From Pseudomonadales bacterium (GTDB lineage Bacteria; Pseudomonadota; Gammaproteobacteria; Pseudomonadales; Halieaceae), in contig JACKNO010000001.1 of the NCBI GenBank assembly GCA_024234815.1, forward strand, positions 434,001-498,000: 64,000 nucleotides of DNA, given 5' to 3'. This document shows, one piece after another, positions 1 through 8,482 of this stretch. Position numbers and translations under genes: made by a program. Below the pieces are notes generated by a model, which saw nothing but the letters and a program-made list of their open reading frames with translations, was not told where the DNA came from and searched no databases. Position 1 is the first letter of the stretch, and each line of letters begins with the position of its first letter.

Positions 1-68
1 ATCAGCAGGCGGGCGGCATCGAATCCGATACCGGTGGATACTCCGGTGATAAGTGCACTGGGTTTCAT
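1..68 (-). CDS. Short-chain dehydrogenase/reductase, N-terminal fragment cut by window edge
   Basis: On the minus strand an ATG at 68 opens a frame that runs off the window start. The 22 visible residues begin MKPSALITGVSTGIGFDAAR, which contains the TGxxxGIG dinucleotide-binding turn of classical SDR enzymes at residues 8-15. The start lies only 16 bases after the stop of the next SDR gene on the same strand, so the two are probably co-transcribed. The catalytic Tyr-Lys pair and the substrate cannot be seen. Confidence 0.75.
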   Translation of the reverse strand, partial: MKPSALITGVSTGIGFDAARLL

Positions 69-84
69 GGGTTTTTTCCTCGAG

Positions 85-891
85 TCAAAAGCCGAAAACT
101 TTGGCAAAGAGTGTGGGATAGGTATCTGGCAGCAGGCGCGCAAGCCAGTCCACGCTGGAGGAGCGATAGCCGGTGACCACCCGGCGCTTACCGCGACGAA
201 TGCCGCTGATGATGTCGGCGGCGCAGTGCTCCGGCGAGGTGCGCAGGGTGCGCTTGTTCACCGCGTCCATCCGCGCTTCCATCTCACCCGCCGTGGCACA
301 GCGGCGGCTGGCCCTGTCGATGTTGGTACGAATGCCTCCGGGGTGAACGCACACCGCCCTTACCCCTGTCCCTTCCAGCTCGGACCAGAGACTTTCGGTC
401 ATTCCCCGCACGGCGAATTTGGCAATGTTGTAGCTGCTCAGAGCGGGCATGCCCATGAGACCGGCGATACTTGAAATATTGACGATGCAGCCCTCGCGCT
501 GGGACAGCATGATTGGCAGAAAAGCCTTGGTACAGTAAATCACGCTCCACAGATCCAGGTCGATCAGCCACTGCATCTCGTCCAGGCTCTGGTGCTCAAA
601 GCTGCCCAGCAGGGCGCTGCCGGCGTTATTGATTAGCAGGTGCGCGCCTCCGAACTCGCCGCGGACGGCCTCCGCATGGGCGAATACGGCCGCCTGCGAC
701 GTCACGTCCAGGTTATAGCTCCTGACACTTGTCCCCGGGGGTAGCAGCTGAACGGTCTTGCCCAGTGCCGCCTCGTCTATGTCGGAGATCGCCAGGCGGG
801 CGCCCTCCCTGGCGAGGCCTACGGTCAATGCCTGCCCGATACCAGAGCCCGCCCCGGTAATGACTGCGACCTTATCGGTGAAATTGTGCAT
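85..891 (-). CDS. SDR-family NAD(P)-dependent oxidoreductase
   Basis: The 268-residue protein has the complete layout of a classical short-chain dehydrogenase: cofactor turn TGAGSGIG at residues 12-19, NNAG at 88-91, a serine in NISS near 140, and catalytic Tyr154 and Lys158 in YNIAK. It should reduce or oxidise a carbonyl/alcohol using NAD(P)H in the cytoplasm; the substrate is not predictable. A second SDR starts 16 bases downstream, and an AraC-type regulator is transcribed divergently, so a small regulated catabolic or lipid-modifying unit is plausible (inference). Confidence 0.9.
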   Translation of the reverse strand: MHNFTDKVAVITGAGSGIGQALTVGLAREGARLAISDIDEAALGKTVQLLPPGTSVRSYNLDVTSQAAVFAHAEAVRGEFGGAHLLINNAGSALLGSFEHQSLDEMQWLIDLDLWSVIYCTKAFLPIMLSQREGCIVNISSIAGLMGMPALSSYNIAKFAVRGMTESLWSELEGTGVRAVCVHPGGIRTNIDRASRRCATAGEMEARMDAVNKRTLRTSPEHCAADIISGIRRGKRRVVTGYRSSSVDWLARLLPDTYPTLFAKVFGF

Positions 892-1071
892 CGCCCTGTT
901 CTCCCAATGACGGCAATAACCTCCCTCGCCCGGCGCCGGTGCCCGAAATCGCGGTACGCGACATCGGATTCGGTGTGTCCAGTCTCCGCTCTTTTACAGG
1001 GCGCTATTTACCATTTAGGGCCAAAGTTTTATCTTTTGGGACATCTCGGGGATTCCGCGGGGTGTACGGAG

Positions 1072-2142
1072 ATGGCAACCGGTTCTCACAAAGTGACACA
1101 AGCGCGCGATTCCGCTGCTCAGCGGCGGGCAACTGACGAGCCCGGTGTACCCATCGCGGCGGTGGCCAGTGGACCGCAGTTGCTGCTCGATGCCGGGGTG
1201 GAACCCGCGGGGGTTGCCCTGGCCGCCGGGCTGGACCCGGGCTGGTTCGACGATCCGGCCCTTACGATCAGTCTCGCCCGGATGGGCCACTATCTGCAGG
1301 AGTGTGTGCACGCGACCAGGGACGAAACCTTCGCCCTGCGTCTCGGTCTGGCGGAAGGGGCTGGAGCGCTCTACACCGTTGGCTACCTGGCGCGCCACTC
1401 CACCGACGTGCGCACCGCCTTGTCCACGGTGCAAACCTATGTGCACCACTTCGGCGGCGAACTCACACTGGATCAGGCGCGAGGGAGTGCCTGGTTTGAA
1501 TACCGGTTTCTGTTCCCCGCACTCGATGGCGCCAGCCTGGTCAGCGAGGGCGGCCTGGGGATTGGCGTGGCATTCCTGCGGCAACTGTGCGGGCGCAACT
1601 GGCGGCCCGACGAGATTCGCATTGCCCGCCCCAGACCGGCGCAACCGGCACGCTGGCGGCAGTGCCTGCAGGCCCCGGTTATGTTCGGGTCAGATAGCAA
1701 CCTGGTTGTATTCAAAGCGCGGTGGCTGGACCACCCGGTCGAGCGCGCCGATGCCGAACTGCGGCGTATCATGCAGGCGCAGGTCCTGGCGCTGGAGGCG
1801 GAGCACGGGGCCGATTATCCCTCGCGGGTCTGTTCGGCTCTGCGCGCCTGCCTGCTCACCGGGGATGCATCCGTACGCCAGGTGGCCAGCCGGCTCGCAA
1901 CCAGCCCGCGCACCCTGCGCCGGCGCCTGGCGGCCAGCCGTACGAGTTTCGATGAATTGCGGGACCGGACGCGGCTGGAAACCGCCTGCCACCTGCTGGA
2001 AAATTCGGAGGCCTCCATAACCGGGATCGCCGACCTGCTGGGCTATGCGCACGCCAGTGCCCTGTCACGGGCTTTCCGTCGCTGGACACAGCAGACCCCG
2101 AGGGAGTGGCGCGCCCGCAGGACAGGAGCGAAACGGCAATAG
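1072..2142 (+). CDS. AraC-family transcriptional regulator
   Basis: With the ATG at 1072 the product is 356 residues. The last ~90 residues form the double helix-turn-helix DNA-binding domain of AraC regulators (SVRQVASRLATSPRTLRRRL, then a second helix pair around GIADLLGYAHASALSRAFRR). The N-terminal ~200 residues resemble the ligand-sensing domain of the OruR/arabinose-binding-like class. The frame is open back to 886, but residues encoded before 1072 do not look like the family, so the shorter start was chosen; there is no well-spaced ribosome-binding site. It is divergent from the SDR pair and may control it (inference). Confidence 0.85.
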   Translation: MATGSHKVTQARDSAAQRRATDEPGVPIAAVASGPQLLLDAGVEPAGVALAAGLDPGWFDDPALTISLARMGHYLQECVHATRDETFALRLGLAEGAGALYTVGYLARHSTDVRTALSTVQTYVHHFGGELTLDQARGSAWFEYRFLFPALDGASLVSEGGLGIGVAFLRQLCGRNWRPDEIRIARPRPAQPARWRQCLQAPVMFGSDSNLVVFKARWLDHPVERADAELRRIMQAQVLALEAEHGADYPSRVCSALRACLLTGDASVRQVASRLATSPRTLRRRLAASRTSFDELRDRTRLETACHLLENSEASITGIADLLGYAHASALSRAFRRWTQQTPREWRARRTGAKRQ

Positions 2143-2192
2143 CTCGAACGGCGGTCAAATTCCAGTACTCGCCCACTGATCGCAGGTGACAA

Positions 2193-4022
2193 TCACTCCA
2201 CCGTGACGGACTTCGCCAGATTGCGCGGCTTATCGACGTCAGTGCCCTTCTGCAGGGCGACATGGTAGGACAGCAACTGCAGAGCTACCGTATAGACGAT
2301 CGGCTTGATAACTTCCGGGCAGTGGGGCATATCCAGTACCTTTACCCGCGCCTCACTGCTGAAGCCCGCCTTGCTGTCGGCAAACACGAACAGTTCGCCG
2401 CCCCGGGACCGCACTTCTTCCAGGTTGGATTTCAGTTTTTCCAGCAGATCGTCACTGGGAGCCACCGCCACCACCGGCATGTCGTCATCCACCAGCGCCA
2501 GCGGGCCGTGCTTGAGTTCCCCGGCCGGGTAAGCCTCGGCGTGAATATAGGAAATTTCCTTGAGCTTGAGAGCGCCTTCCATCGCGATGGGATACTGGAT
2601 ACCCCGGCCCAGGAAAAGGGCGTGATGCTTGGGAATAAAGGACTCGGAGAGCTGCTCTATTTCGTCGTTGAGCTCCAGGGTTTGCTGGACGTAGTCGGGC
2701 AGGTCCTTGAGGGCGGCGATAATTTCCTGCTGCTTTTTTTCCGTCATCGAAGCCCGTCGGCCCAGGGCGTAGGTCAACATCAGCAGGGCCACGAGCTGGG
2801 TAGTAAACGCCTTGGTCGAGGCCACCCCTATCTCCATTCCGGCCCGGGTCAGGAACACCAGATCGCTGTCGCGCACCAGGGAGCTGTTGGCGACATTGGA
2901 TATCACCAGGCTGGCGGCAAATTCTCCGTCGCCGGCGTTGCGCAGCGCGGCCAGACTGTCCGCGGTTTCCCCCGACTGGGATATCGTGACCAGCAGGGTA
3001 TTGGCGTGGGTGACCCGCTTGCGGTATCGGAACTCGGAAGCTACCTCAACCTGGCAGGGTATGCCCGCCAGCTCCTCCAGCCAGTAGCGCGCCACCATAC
3101 CTGCGTGAAAGCTGGTTCCGCAGGCGACGATCTGTACGCCCTTGACCTTGTCAAAAACCTCTGCCGCGCCAGCGCCGAAACAGTCGTCTATTACCGGGTG
3201 GTCCGCCGCCTGGGCAAAAGTCGCCGCCAGTGCCCGTGGTTGCTCATGTATTTCCTTCAACATGTAATGATCGAAGCCGCCCAGGTCCGCGACCTCCACC
3301 GCTTCCGAGATCAGGCTGCGCTTGCGCTCCACTGGAGCACCGCTGGCGTCATAGATCTGTAGCGACGATGGTGAAATCTCCACCACGTCACCCTCTTCAA
3401 GGTAGATAAAGCGATCGGTCACCTGGCGCAGCGCGAGCTGGTCAGATGCCAGAAAGTTTTCTCCAATGCCTATCCCTACTACCAGGGGACTACCCTTGCG
3501 TGCCGCAACCACCTGGTCCGGGTGAACGACGTCCACCGCCGCCACGGCATAGGCACCTTCAAGCCGGTCTACGGTCTCCTGCATCGCAGCCAACAGCGAT
3601 CTGCCGCTCTCCAGGTACTGGTGCAACATGTGAACAATCACTTCGGTGTCAGTGGCGGAGCTGAATTCGTAGCCGGCAGCACACAGCTCCTTGCGCAGGA
3701 TCGCATGGTTTTCAATGATGCCATTGTGCACCAGCGCTATACGCTGGCCGGAAATATGCGGGTGGGCATTTACTCCCGAGGGTTCGCCGTGAGTCGCCCA
3801 CCGGGTATGGGCTATACCGGTGCAACCCAGGTGCGGGTGCAGCTTCTGGGCTTTCTCCAGTTCACACACCTTGCCCTGCTGCTTATGTAGCTGCAGGTTG
3901 TGCTCATTGTCGATCAGGGCCATACCGGCGGAGTCGTAGCCGCGGTACTCCAGCCGACGCAACCCTTCAAGCAGTATCTCCGAAACTTCCCGTCTCGCCG
4001 CAGCGGCGACAATGCCACACAT
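2193..4022 (-). CDS. glmS: Glutamine--fructose-6-phosphate aminotransferase (isomerizing)
   Basis: GlmS makes glucosamine-6-phosphate from fructose-6-phosphate and glutamine, the first step to UDP-GlcNAc for peptidoglycan and LPS. The 609-residue length equals the usual enterobacterial length. The protein begins MCGIV, so Cys2 is the processed N-terminal nucleophile of the glutaminase domain. Two SIS sugar-isomerase domains follow (CGTSFHAG near residue 300, and a second from about 460), and it ends in KSVTVE, close to the family C-terminus. It starts two bases after the glmU stop, so the two are one operon. No glmS ribozyme or riboswitch was seen. Confidence 0.98.
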   Translation of the reverse strand: MCGIVAAAARREVSEILLEGLRRLEYRGYDSAGMALIDNEHNLQLHKQQGKVCELEKAQKLHPHLGCTGIAHTRWATHGEPSGVNAHPHISGQRIALVHNGIIENHAILRKELCAAGYEFSSATDTEVIVHMLHQYLESGRSLLAAMQETVDRLEGAYAVAAVDVVHPDQVVAARKGSPLVVGIGIGENFLASDQLALRQVTDRFIYLEEGDVVEISPSSLQIYDASGAPVERKRSLISEAVEVADLGGFDHYMLKEIHEQPRALAATFAQAADHPVIDDCFGAGAAEVFDKVKGVQIVACGTSFHAGMVARYWLEELAGIPCQVEVASEFRYRKRVTHANTLLVTISQSGETADSLAALRNAGDGEFAASLVISNVANSSLVRDSDLVFLTRAGMEIGVASTKAFTTQLVALLMLTYALGRRASMTEKKQQEIIAALKDLPDYVQQTLELNDEIEQLSESFIPKHHALFLGRGIQYPIAMEGALKLKEISYIHAEAYPAGELKHGPLALVDDDMPVVAVAPSDDLLEKLKSNLEEVRSRGGELFVFADSKAGFSSEARVKVLDMPHCPEVIKPIVYTVALQLLSYHVALQKGTDVDKPRNLAKSVTVE

Positions 4023-4024
4023 AC

Positions 4025-5395
4025 TCAGTCCTCTGCCTTTGCTTTACAGGGTCGTTGCCAGCCCGCTATGTTGCGCTGCCGGGAGCGGCTCACCGCGAGC
4101 TCTTCCGCGGCCACGGTTTTGGTGATGGTGGAGCCGGCGGCGATAAAGCCCTGGTCCTCTATCTGCAAAGGAGCCACCAGGGTACTGTTGGAGCCGACAA
4201 AAACGTCAGCACCAATCTCGGTCCTGTGCTTGTTGACGCCGTCATAGTTACAGGTAATCGTGCCGGCGCCGATGTTCACACCGGCGCCCATGGAACAGTC
4301 ACCGATGTAGCTCAGGTGGTTTACCTTGCTGCCAACACCGATTTCCGCGTTCTTGGTTTCGACAAAATTGCCTATCCGGGCGCCCTCTGCCAGCACCGTG
4401 CCGGGACGAATACGGGCGAAAGGCCCGACGGTGCAGCGCTCGCCAATTTGCGCATCCTGTAAATGGCTCATGGCGTGAATCGTGGCACCGGCCGCCACAG
4501 TTACGTCCCGCAGCACGCAATTGGGGCCAATAACCACGCCGTCGCCAAGACTCACCTGCCCCTCGAAAACCACGTTAACGTCTATGCTGACATCCTTGCC
4601 GCAGGCAAGCGCGCCGCGAATATCCAGGCGATTGATATCCGCTACCGCGACGCCCGCGCGCATGAGCTGTTCCGCCTGACGGCGCTGATACTCCCGCTCC
4701 AGCTGGTTGAGCTGGACGCGGTCGTTCACCCCCAATATCTCGATTTCCGATGACGCGAGGCGTGACGAAACTGACCTGCCCTCCGCTACCGCCATGCTGA
4801 GAATATCCGGCAGGTAATACTCACCCTGCTTGTTCCCGTTACCCACCCTGGGCAGGTAGTCCAGGAGGTCCCGGGCGGGAGCCGCCAACAGACCTGTATT
4901 GATTTCGGTGATCTGGCGTTGCTGAGCCGTTGCATCCTTATGTTCCACGACTCCCACCAGCGCCCCTTTTTCATCACGCAGAATCCTGCCGTAGCCCTCC
5001 GCATTTCCGACCCTGGCTGTCAGCAGGGCGGGGCCTGTGGCGGCCGCTTGCACCAACTCGACAAGCGTCTCGGCAGCGGTCATTGGCACGTCGCCATACA
5101 ACACCAGCACGGTACTTTCGGGGGAGACGTCAGGGAGTGCCTGCAGCACGCCGTGGCCGGTACCCAGTTGCTCGGACTGGGTGACCCAGTTGACCGGGAA
5201 GTCACCCAGTTGTCGCTGAACCTGTTCCGCGCCATGGCCGATGACCACATGCACGGCCTCGGGCTCCAATGACAGGGCGGTTGATATGACGTGCTCCAAC
5301 AGTGGCCGCCCCCCCAATGGATGCAGCACTTTGGGGAGGGTCGATTTCATTCTGGTGCCCTGACCGGCGGCAAGTATGATTACTTCTAGCGACAT
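4025..5395 (-). CDS. glmU: Bifunctional GlcNAc-1-P uridyltransferase / GlcN-1-P acetyltransferase
   Basis: GlmU acetylates glucosamine-1-phosphate and then adds UMP to give UDP-GlcNAc. The 456-residue length is normal. The N-terminal uridyltransferase domain opens with the nucleotide-binding motif LAAGQGTRMKS at residues 8-18. From about residue 250 the sequence turns into hexapeptide repeats of a left-handed beta-helix, the acetyltransferase domain. It lies just upstream of glmS, giving two steps of the same pathway in one transcript. In related genomes glmU also follows the atp operon, as here. Confidence 0.98.
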   Translation of the reverse strand: MSLEVIILAAGQGTRMKSTLPKVLHPLGGRPLLEHVISTALSLEPEAVHVVIGHGAEQVQRQLGDFPVNWVTQSEQLGTGHGVLQALPDVSPESTVLVLYGDVPMTAAETLVELVQAAATGPALLTARVGNAEGYGRILRDEKGALVGVVEHKDATAQQRQITEINTGLLAAPARDLLDYLPRVGNGNKQGEYYLPDILSMAVAEGRSVSSRLASSEIEILGVNDRVQLNQLEREYQRRQAEQLMRAGVAVADINRLDIRGALACGKDVSIDVNVVFEGQVSLGDGVVIGPNCVLRDVTVAAGATIHAMSHLQDAQIGERCTVGPFARIRPGTVLAEGARIGNFVETKNAEIGVGSKVNHLSYIGDCSMGAGVNIGAGTITCNYDGVNKHRTEIGADVFVGSNSTLVAPLQIEDQGFIAAGSTITKTVAAEELAVSRSRQRNIAGWQRPCKAKAED

Positions 5396-5583
5396 AGTGA
5401 CTGGTTACCGGATTGTTGAACATAGCGAATCGCCATCAGGAGACAGTGTGATGCGATCTGCTTGAAATGAACATCATAGACAGCAACGGCGGCAATACTA
5501 CGCTATTTGCCATTATTTTTGCCCAAACTGTGACCCCGGCGACAGATGGTTGCCGCATTGGCTATATCCGCGCCGGCCAATAC

Positions 5584-5610
5584 AAAAAACCCCGGCAGGG
5601 CCGGGGTCAA
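5584..5610 (-). terminator. Rho-independent terminator of the atp operon
   Basis: On the minus strand an 8-bp stem, ACCCCGGC paired with GCCGGGGT and a 3-base loop, is followed directly by a run of T residues (the A run at 5584-5589 on the plus strand). It lies about 33 bases past the atpC stop, where an operon-ending terminator is expected. Confidence 0.9.
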
Positions 5611-5642
5611 CAGTGTATTGCTGCCGAACTGAAGCTGCTGAC

Positions 5643-6071
5643 TTAGCCGCGGCCCGCGCGATTGCGCATTTTTCGCAGGGTTGCCAACTGGGCGGCGGCT
5701 TCCGCCAACTGGGCAGACGCCCGACCGTAGTCGAAGTCCCCGGTCTGGTTGGCCAGCGCGTGTTCAGCTTCCTTGCGCGCTTCCTCAGCGGCGGCCTCGT
5801 CCACATCTGTCGCGCGTATGGCCGTATCGGCGAGAATGGAGACCACGCCCGGCTGAACTTCAAGGAAGCCACCGGACACGTAGTACACATGTTCTTCACC
5901 GTTCTGGCTGACGATGCGGACCGGACCCGGTTTCAGCGAGGTGAGCAGCGGCGCGTGGCCGTAGGTCACACCCAGCTCTCCCAGGTCCCCGGTTGCCACT
6001 AACATCTCAACCAGGCCGGAGAAGATTTCCTCCTCTGCACTTACGATGTCGCAGTGTATTGTCATTGACAT
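5643..6071 (-). CDS. atpC: ATP synthase F1 subunit epsilon
   Basis: The epsilon subunit is part of the F1 central stalk and modulates ATPase activity. The protein is 142 residues, normal for the family, with the beta-sandwich N-terminal domain (HCDIVSAEEEIFSG, then GDLGELGVTYGHAPLL) and a C-terminal helical part rich in Ala and Arg. The ATG at 6071 is preferred over the one at 6065 because AGAGAGG lies seven bases upstream. It is the last gene of the atp operon and is followed by a strong terminator. Confidence 0.96.
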   Translation of the reverse strand: MSMTIHCDIVSAEEEIFSGLVEMLVATGDLGELGVTYGHAPLLTSLKPGPVRIVSQNGEEHVYYVSGGFLEVQPGVVSILADTAIRATDVDEAAAEEARKEAEHALANQTGDFDYGRASAQLAEAAAQLATLRKMRNRAGRG

Positions 6072-6102
6072 TGTTCGGCCTCTCTAAAGCTCGTGACTGG
6101 CG

Positions 6103-7503
6103 TTACTTAAGCTTCTTGGCTTTCTCAACAGCTTCTTCAATGCTGCCAACCATATAGAACGCCTGCTCCGGCAGGTGATCGTACTCACCGGCGAGGATGC
6201 CGTTGAAGCCGGCGATGGTGTCTTTCAGGGACACGTACTTGCCGGGCGACCCGGTAAACACCTCGGCCACGTGGAAGGGCTGCGACAGGAAACGCTCGAT
6301 CTTACGGGCGCGGTTCACAGTCTGCTTGTCTTCCTCGGACAGTTCATCCATGCCCAGGATCGCAATAATATCCTTGAGCTCTTTGTAGCGCTGCAGTACA
6401 GACTGTACACCACGGGCTGTACCGTAGTGCTCGGTGCCGATAATCAGCGGGTCCAGCTGGCGCGAGGTAGAATCCAGCGGGTCCACCGCCGGGTAAATAC
6501 CCTTCGCCGCGATATCCCGGCTCAGTACCACGGTGGAGTCCAGGTGGGCAAATGTGGTGGCGGGCGACGGGTCGGTCAAGTCATCCGCAGGTACGTATAC
6601 CGCCTGGATGGAGGTAATGGAGCCAACCTTGGTAGAGGTAATCCGCTCCTGCAATACACCCATTTCCTCCGCCAGGGTAGGCTGATAACCTACCGCCGAA
6701 GGCATACGGCCCAACAGTGCCGATACTTCGGTACCGGCCAGGGTGTAGCGGTAGATGTTGTCGATGAACAGGAGTACGTCACGGCCTTCATCGCGGAATT
6801 TTTCTGCCATGGTCAAACCGGTCAGCGCCACACGCAGGCGGTTACCCGGGGGCTCATTCATCTGCCCGTACACCATCGCCACTTTGGAGTTGCTGAAGTT
6901 TTTAACGTCAACAACCTTGGACTCCTGCATTTCGAAGTAGAAGTCGTTACCCTCACGAGTACGCTCACCTACCCCGGCAAACACTGACAAACCGGAGTGC
7001 TCGGTGGCAATGTTATTGATCAGTTCCATCATGTTTACGGTCTTGCCCACACCGGCACCACCGAACAGGCCGACCTTACCGCCCTTCGCGAAGGGACAGA
7101 CCAGGTCGATAACCTTGATGCCTGTTTCCAGCAGCTCATTGGACGCGGCCAGTTCTTCGTAGGTGGGTGCCTTGCGGTGAATGGATGCGCGCTCTTTCTC
7201 GCCTATCGGTCCACACTCGTCGATGGGGTTGCCCAGCACATCCATAATCCGGCCGAGGGTCTCGATGCCGACGGGCACGGAGATTGGGTCACCGGTGTTT
7301 TCCACCGCGAGCCCGCGGCTCACGCCTTCGGATGAACCCATGGCAATAGTGCGCACCACGCCGTCGCCCAACTGTTGCTGGACTTCCAGGGTCAGGTCTC
7401 GCTCGGTGACTTTCAGTGCATCGTATACCTTCGGCACGATGTCACGCGGAAACTCCACGTCGATGACCGCGCCGATAATTTGTACGATTCGTCCGCTGCT
7501 CAT
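6103..7503 (-). CDS. atpD: ATP synthase F1 subunit beta
   Basis: This is the catalytic F1 subunit, 466 residues from the ATG at 7503. The Walker A loop GGAGVGKTV and the catalytic region GERTREGNDFYFEM are clear, and the protein ends in EEAVEKAKKLK. An in-frame ATG at 7530 exists, but the protein from 7503 (MSSGRIVQIIG) matches the family start and has AGAGGATC upstream. It sits between atpG and atpC in the standard order. Confidence 0.98.
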   Translation of the reverse strand: MSSGRIVQIIGAVIDVEFPRDIVPKVYDALKVTERDLTLEVQQQLGDGVVRTIAMGSSEGVSRGLAVENTGDPISVPVGIETLGRIMDVLGNPIDECGPIGEKERASIHRKAPTYEELAASNELLETGIKVIDLVCPFAKGGKVGLFGGAGVGKTVNMMELINNIATEHSGLSVFAGVGERTREGNDFYFEMQESKVVDVKNFSNSKVAMVYGQMNEPPGNRLRVALTGLTMAEKFRDEGRDVLLFIDNIYRYTLAGTEVSALLGRMPSAVGYQPTLAEEMGVLQERITSTKVGSITSIQAVYVPADDLTDPSPATTFAHLDSTVVLSRDIAAKGIYPAVDPLDSTSRQLDPLIIGTEHYGTARGVQSVLQRYKELKDIIAILGMDELSEEDKQTVNRARKIERFLSQPFHVAEVFTGSPGKYVSLKDTIAGFNGILAGEYDHLPEQAFYMVGSIEEAVEKAKKLK

Positions 7504-7602
7504 GTTCGGATCCTCTAGATCAAAGTTCAATTCTGTTTGGCCAGGACCACAGCGCTTAATGCCCCTGGCCTCTGTATCAAATTTCCAGGCGGCTTAAAGG
7601 CC

Positions 7603-8466
7603 TCAGCCGATTGCCGCGGCCCCGCTGACAATTTCCGACAGCTCTTGGGTAATCGCCGCCTGACGCGCTTTGTTGTATATCAACTGCAGGTCATCAATGA
7701 TCTCGCCGGCGTTCTCGGTGGCGTTTTTCATAGCCAGCATCCGGGCCGCCTGCTCACAGGCGCCGTTCTCGACCACTGCCTGGTAAACCTGCGATTCGAT
7801 GTACCGGGTCAGCAGCTTTTCCAGAAGCTCTTTCGCATCGGGTTCATAGATATAGTCCCAATGGTGCTTCATCTCCTCGCTGCTGTCCGCCTGCAGCGGT
7901 AACAACTGCTCGATCAACGGGTTCTGAGTCATCGTGTTCACGAACTCGTTGGTCACCAGGAACAGGCGATCTATATGCCCGGTTGCGTATGCATCCAGCA
8001 TGGTTTTAACGCCACCGATGAGGTCCGCCAGCGCCGGCGCTTCACCGAGATCGCGCACGGCTGCGGTCACGTTGCCGCCATAGCTGCCGAAAAATGCGGC
8101 TGCTTTTGCCCCGATCAGGGAAAGTTCAATAGGTATGCCCCGGTCTGCCCACTCCTTCATGGAGCGCACGGTATGCTTGAACAGGTTGATGTTCAGGCCA
8201 CCACACAAACCCCGGTCGGTAGAGACAATAATATAGCCGACACGTTGGACCTCGCGCTCCTGCATGTACATGTGCTTGTACTCCGGGGCGGCGTTGGCGA
8301 TATGGCTGACCACGGCGCGAATGCGGCGGGCGTAGGGCTTGCCAACCGACATACGATCCTGGGCCTTGCGCATCTTGCTCGCAGCGACCATCTCCATCGC
8401 ACTGGTGATCTTCTGCGTGCTGCGGATACTCGAGATCTTTGTGCGTATTTCCTTTCCGACTGCCAT
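7603..8466 (-). CDS. atpG: ATP synthase F1 subunit gamma
   Basis: The gamma subunit is the rotating shaft that couples proton flow in Fo to catalysis in F1. The 287 residues show the conserved N-terminal helix (KEIRTKISSIRSTQKITSAM), the central STDRGLCGGLN motif, and the C-terminal helix that contacts alpha and beta (NATENAGEIIDDLQLIYNKA). Length and position between atpA and atpD are normal. Confidence 0.97.
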   Translation of the reverse strand: MAVGKEIRTKISSIRSTQKITSAMEMVAASKMRKAQDRMSVGKPYARRIRAVVSHIANAAPEYKHMYMQEREVQRVGYIIVSTDRGLCGGLNINLFKHTVRSMKEWADRGIPIELSLIGAKAAAFFGSYGGNVTAAVRDLGEAPALADLIGGVKTMLDAYATGHIDRLFLVTNEFVNTMTQNPLIEQLLPLQADSSEEMKHHWDYIYEPDAKELLEKLLTRYIESQVYQAVVENGACEQAARMLAMKNATENAGEIIDDLQLIYNKARQAAITQELSEIVSGAAAIG

Positions 8467-8482
8467 CTAATGGTCCTCAGTC

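Noticed and set aside
2262..3362. 366-codon open frame antisense to glmS
   Set aside because: It is a shadow of glmS, which is unambiguous on the minus strand.
2193..4022. Possible glmS ribozyme
   Set aside because: That element is found upstream of glmS in Gram-positive bacteria; here glmU ends two bases before the glmS start, leaving no room for it.
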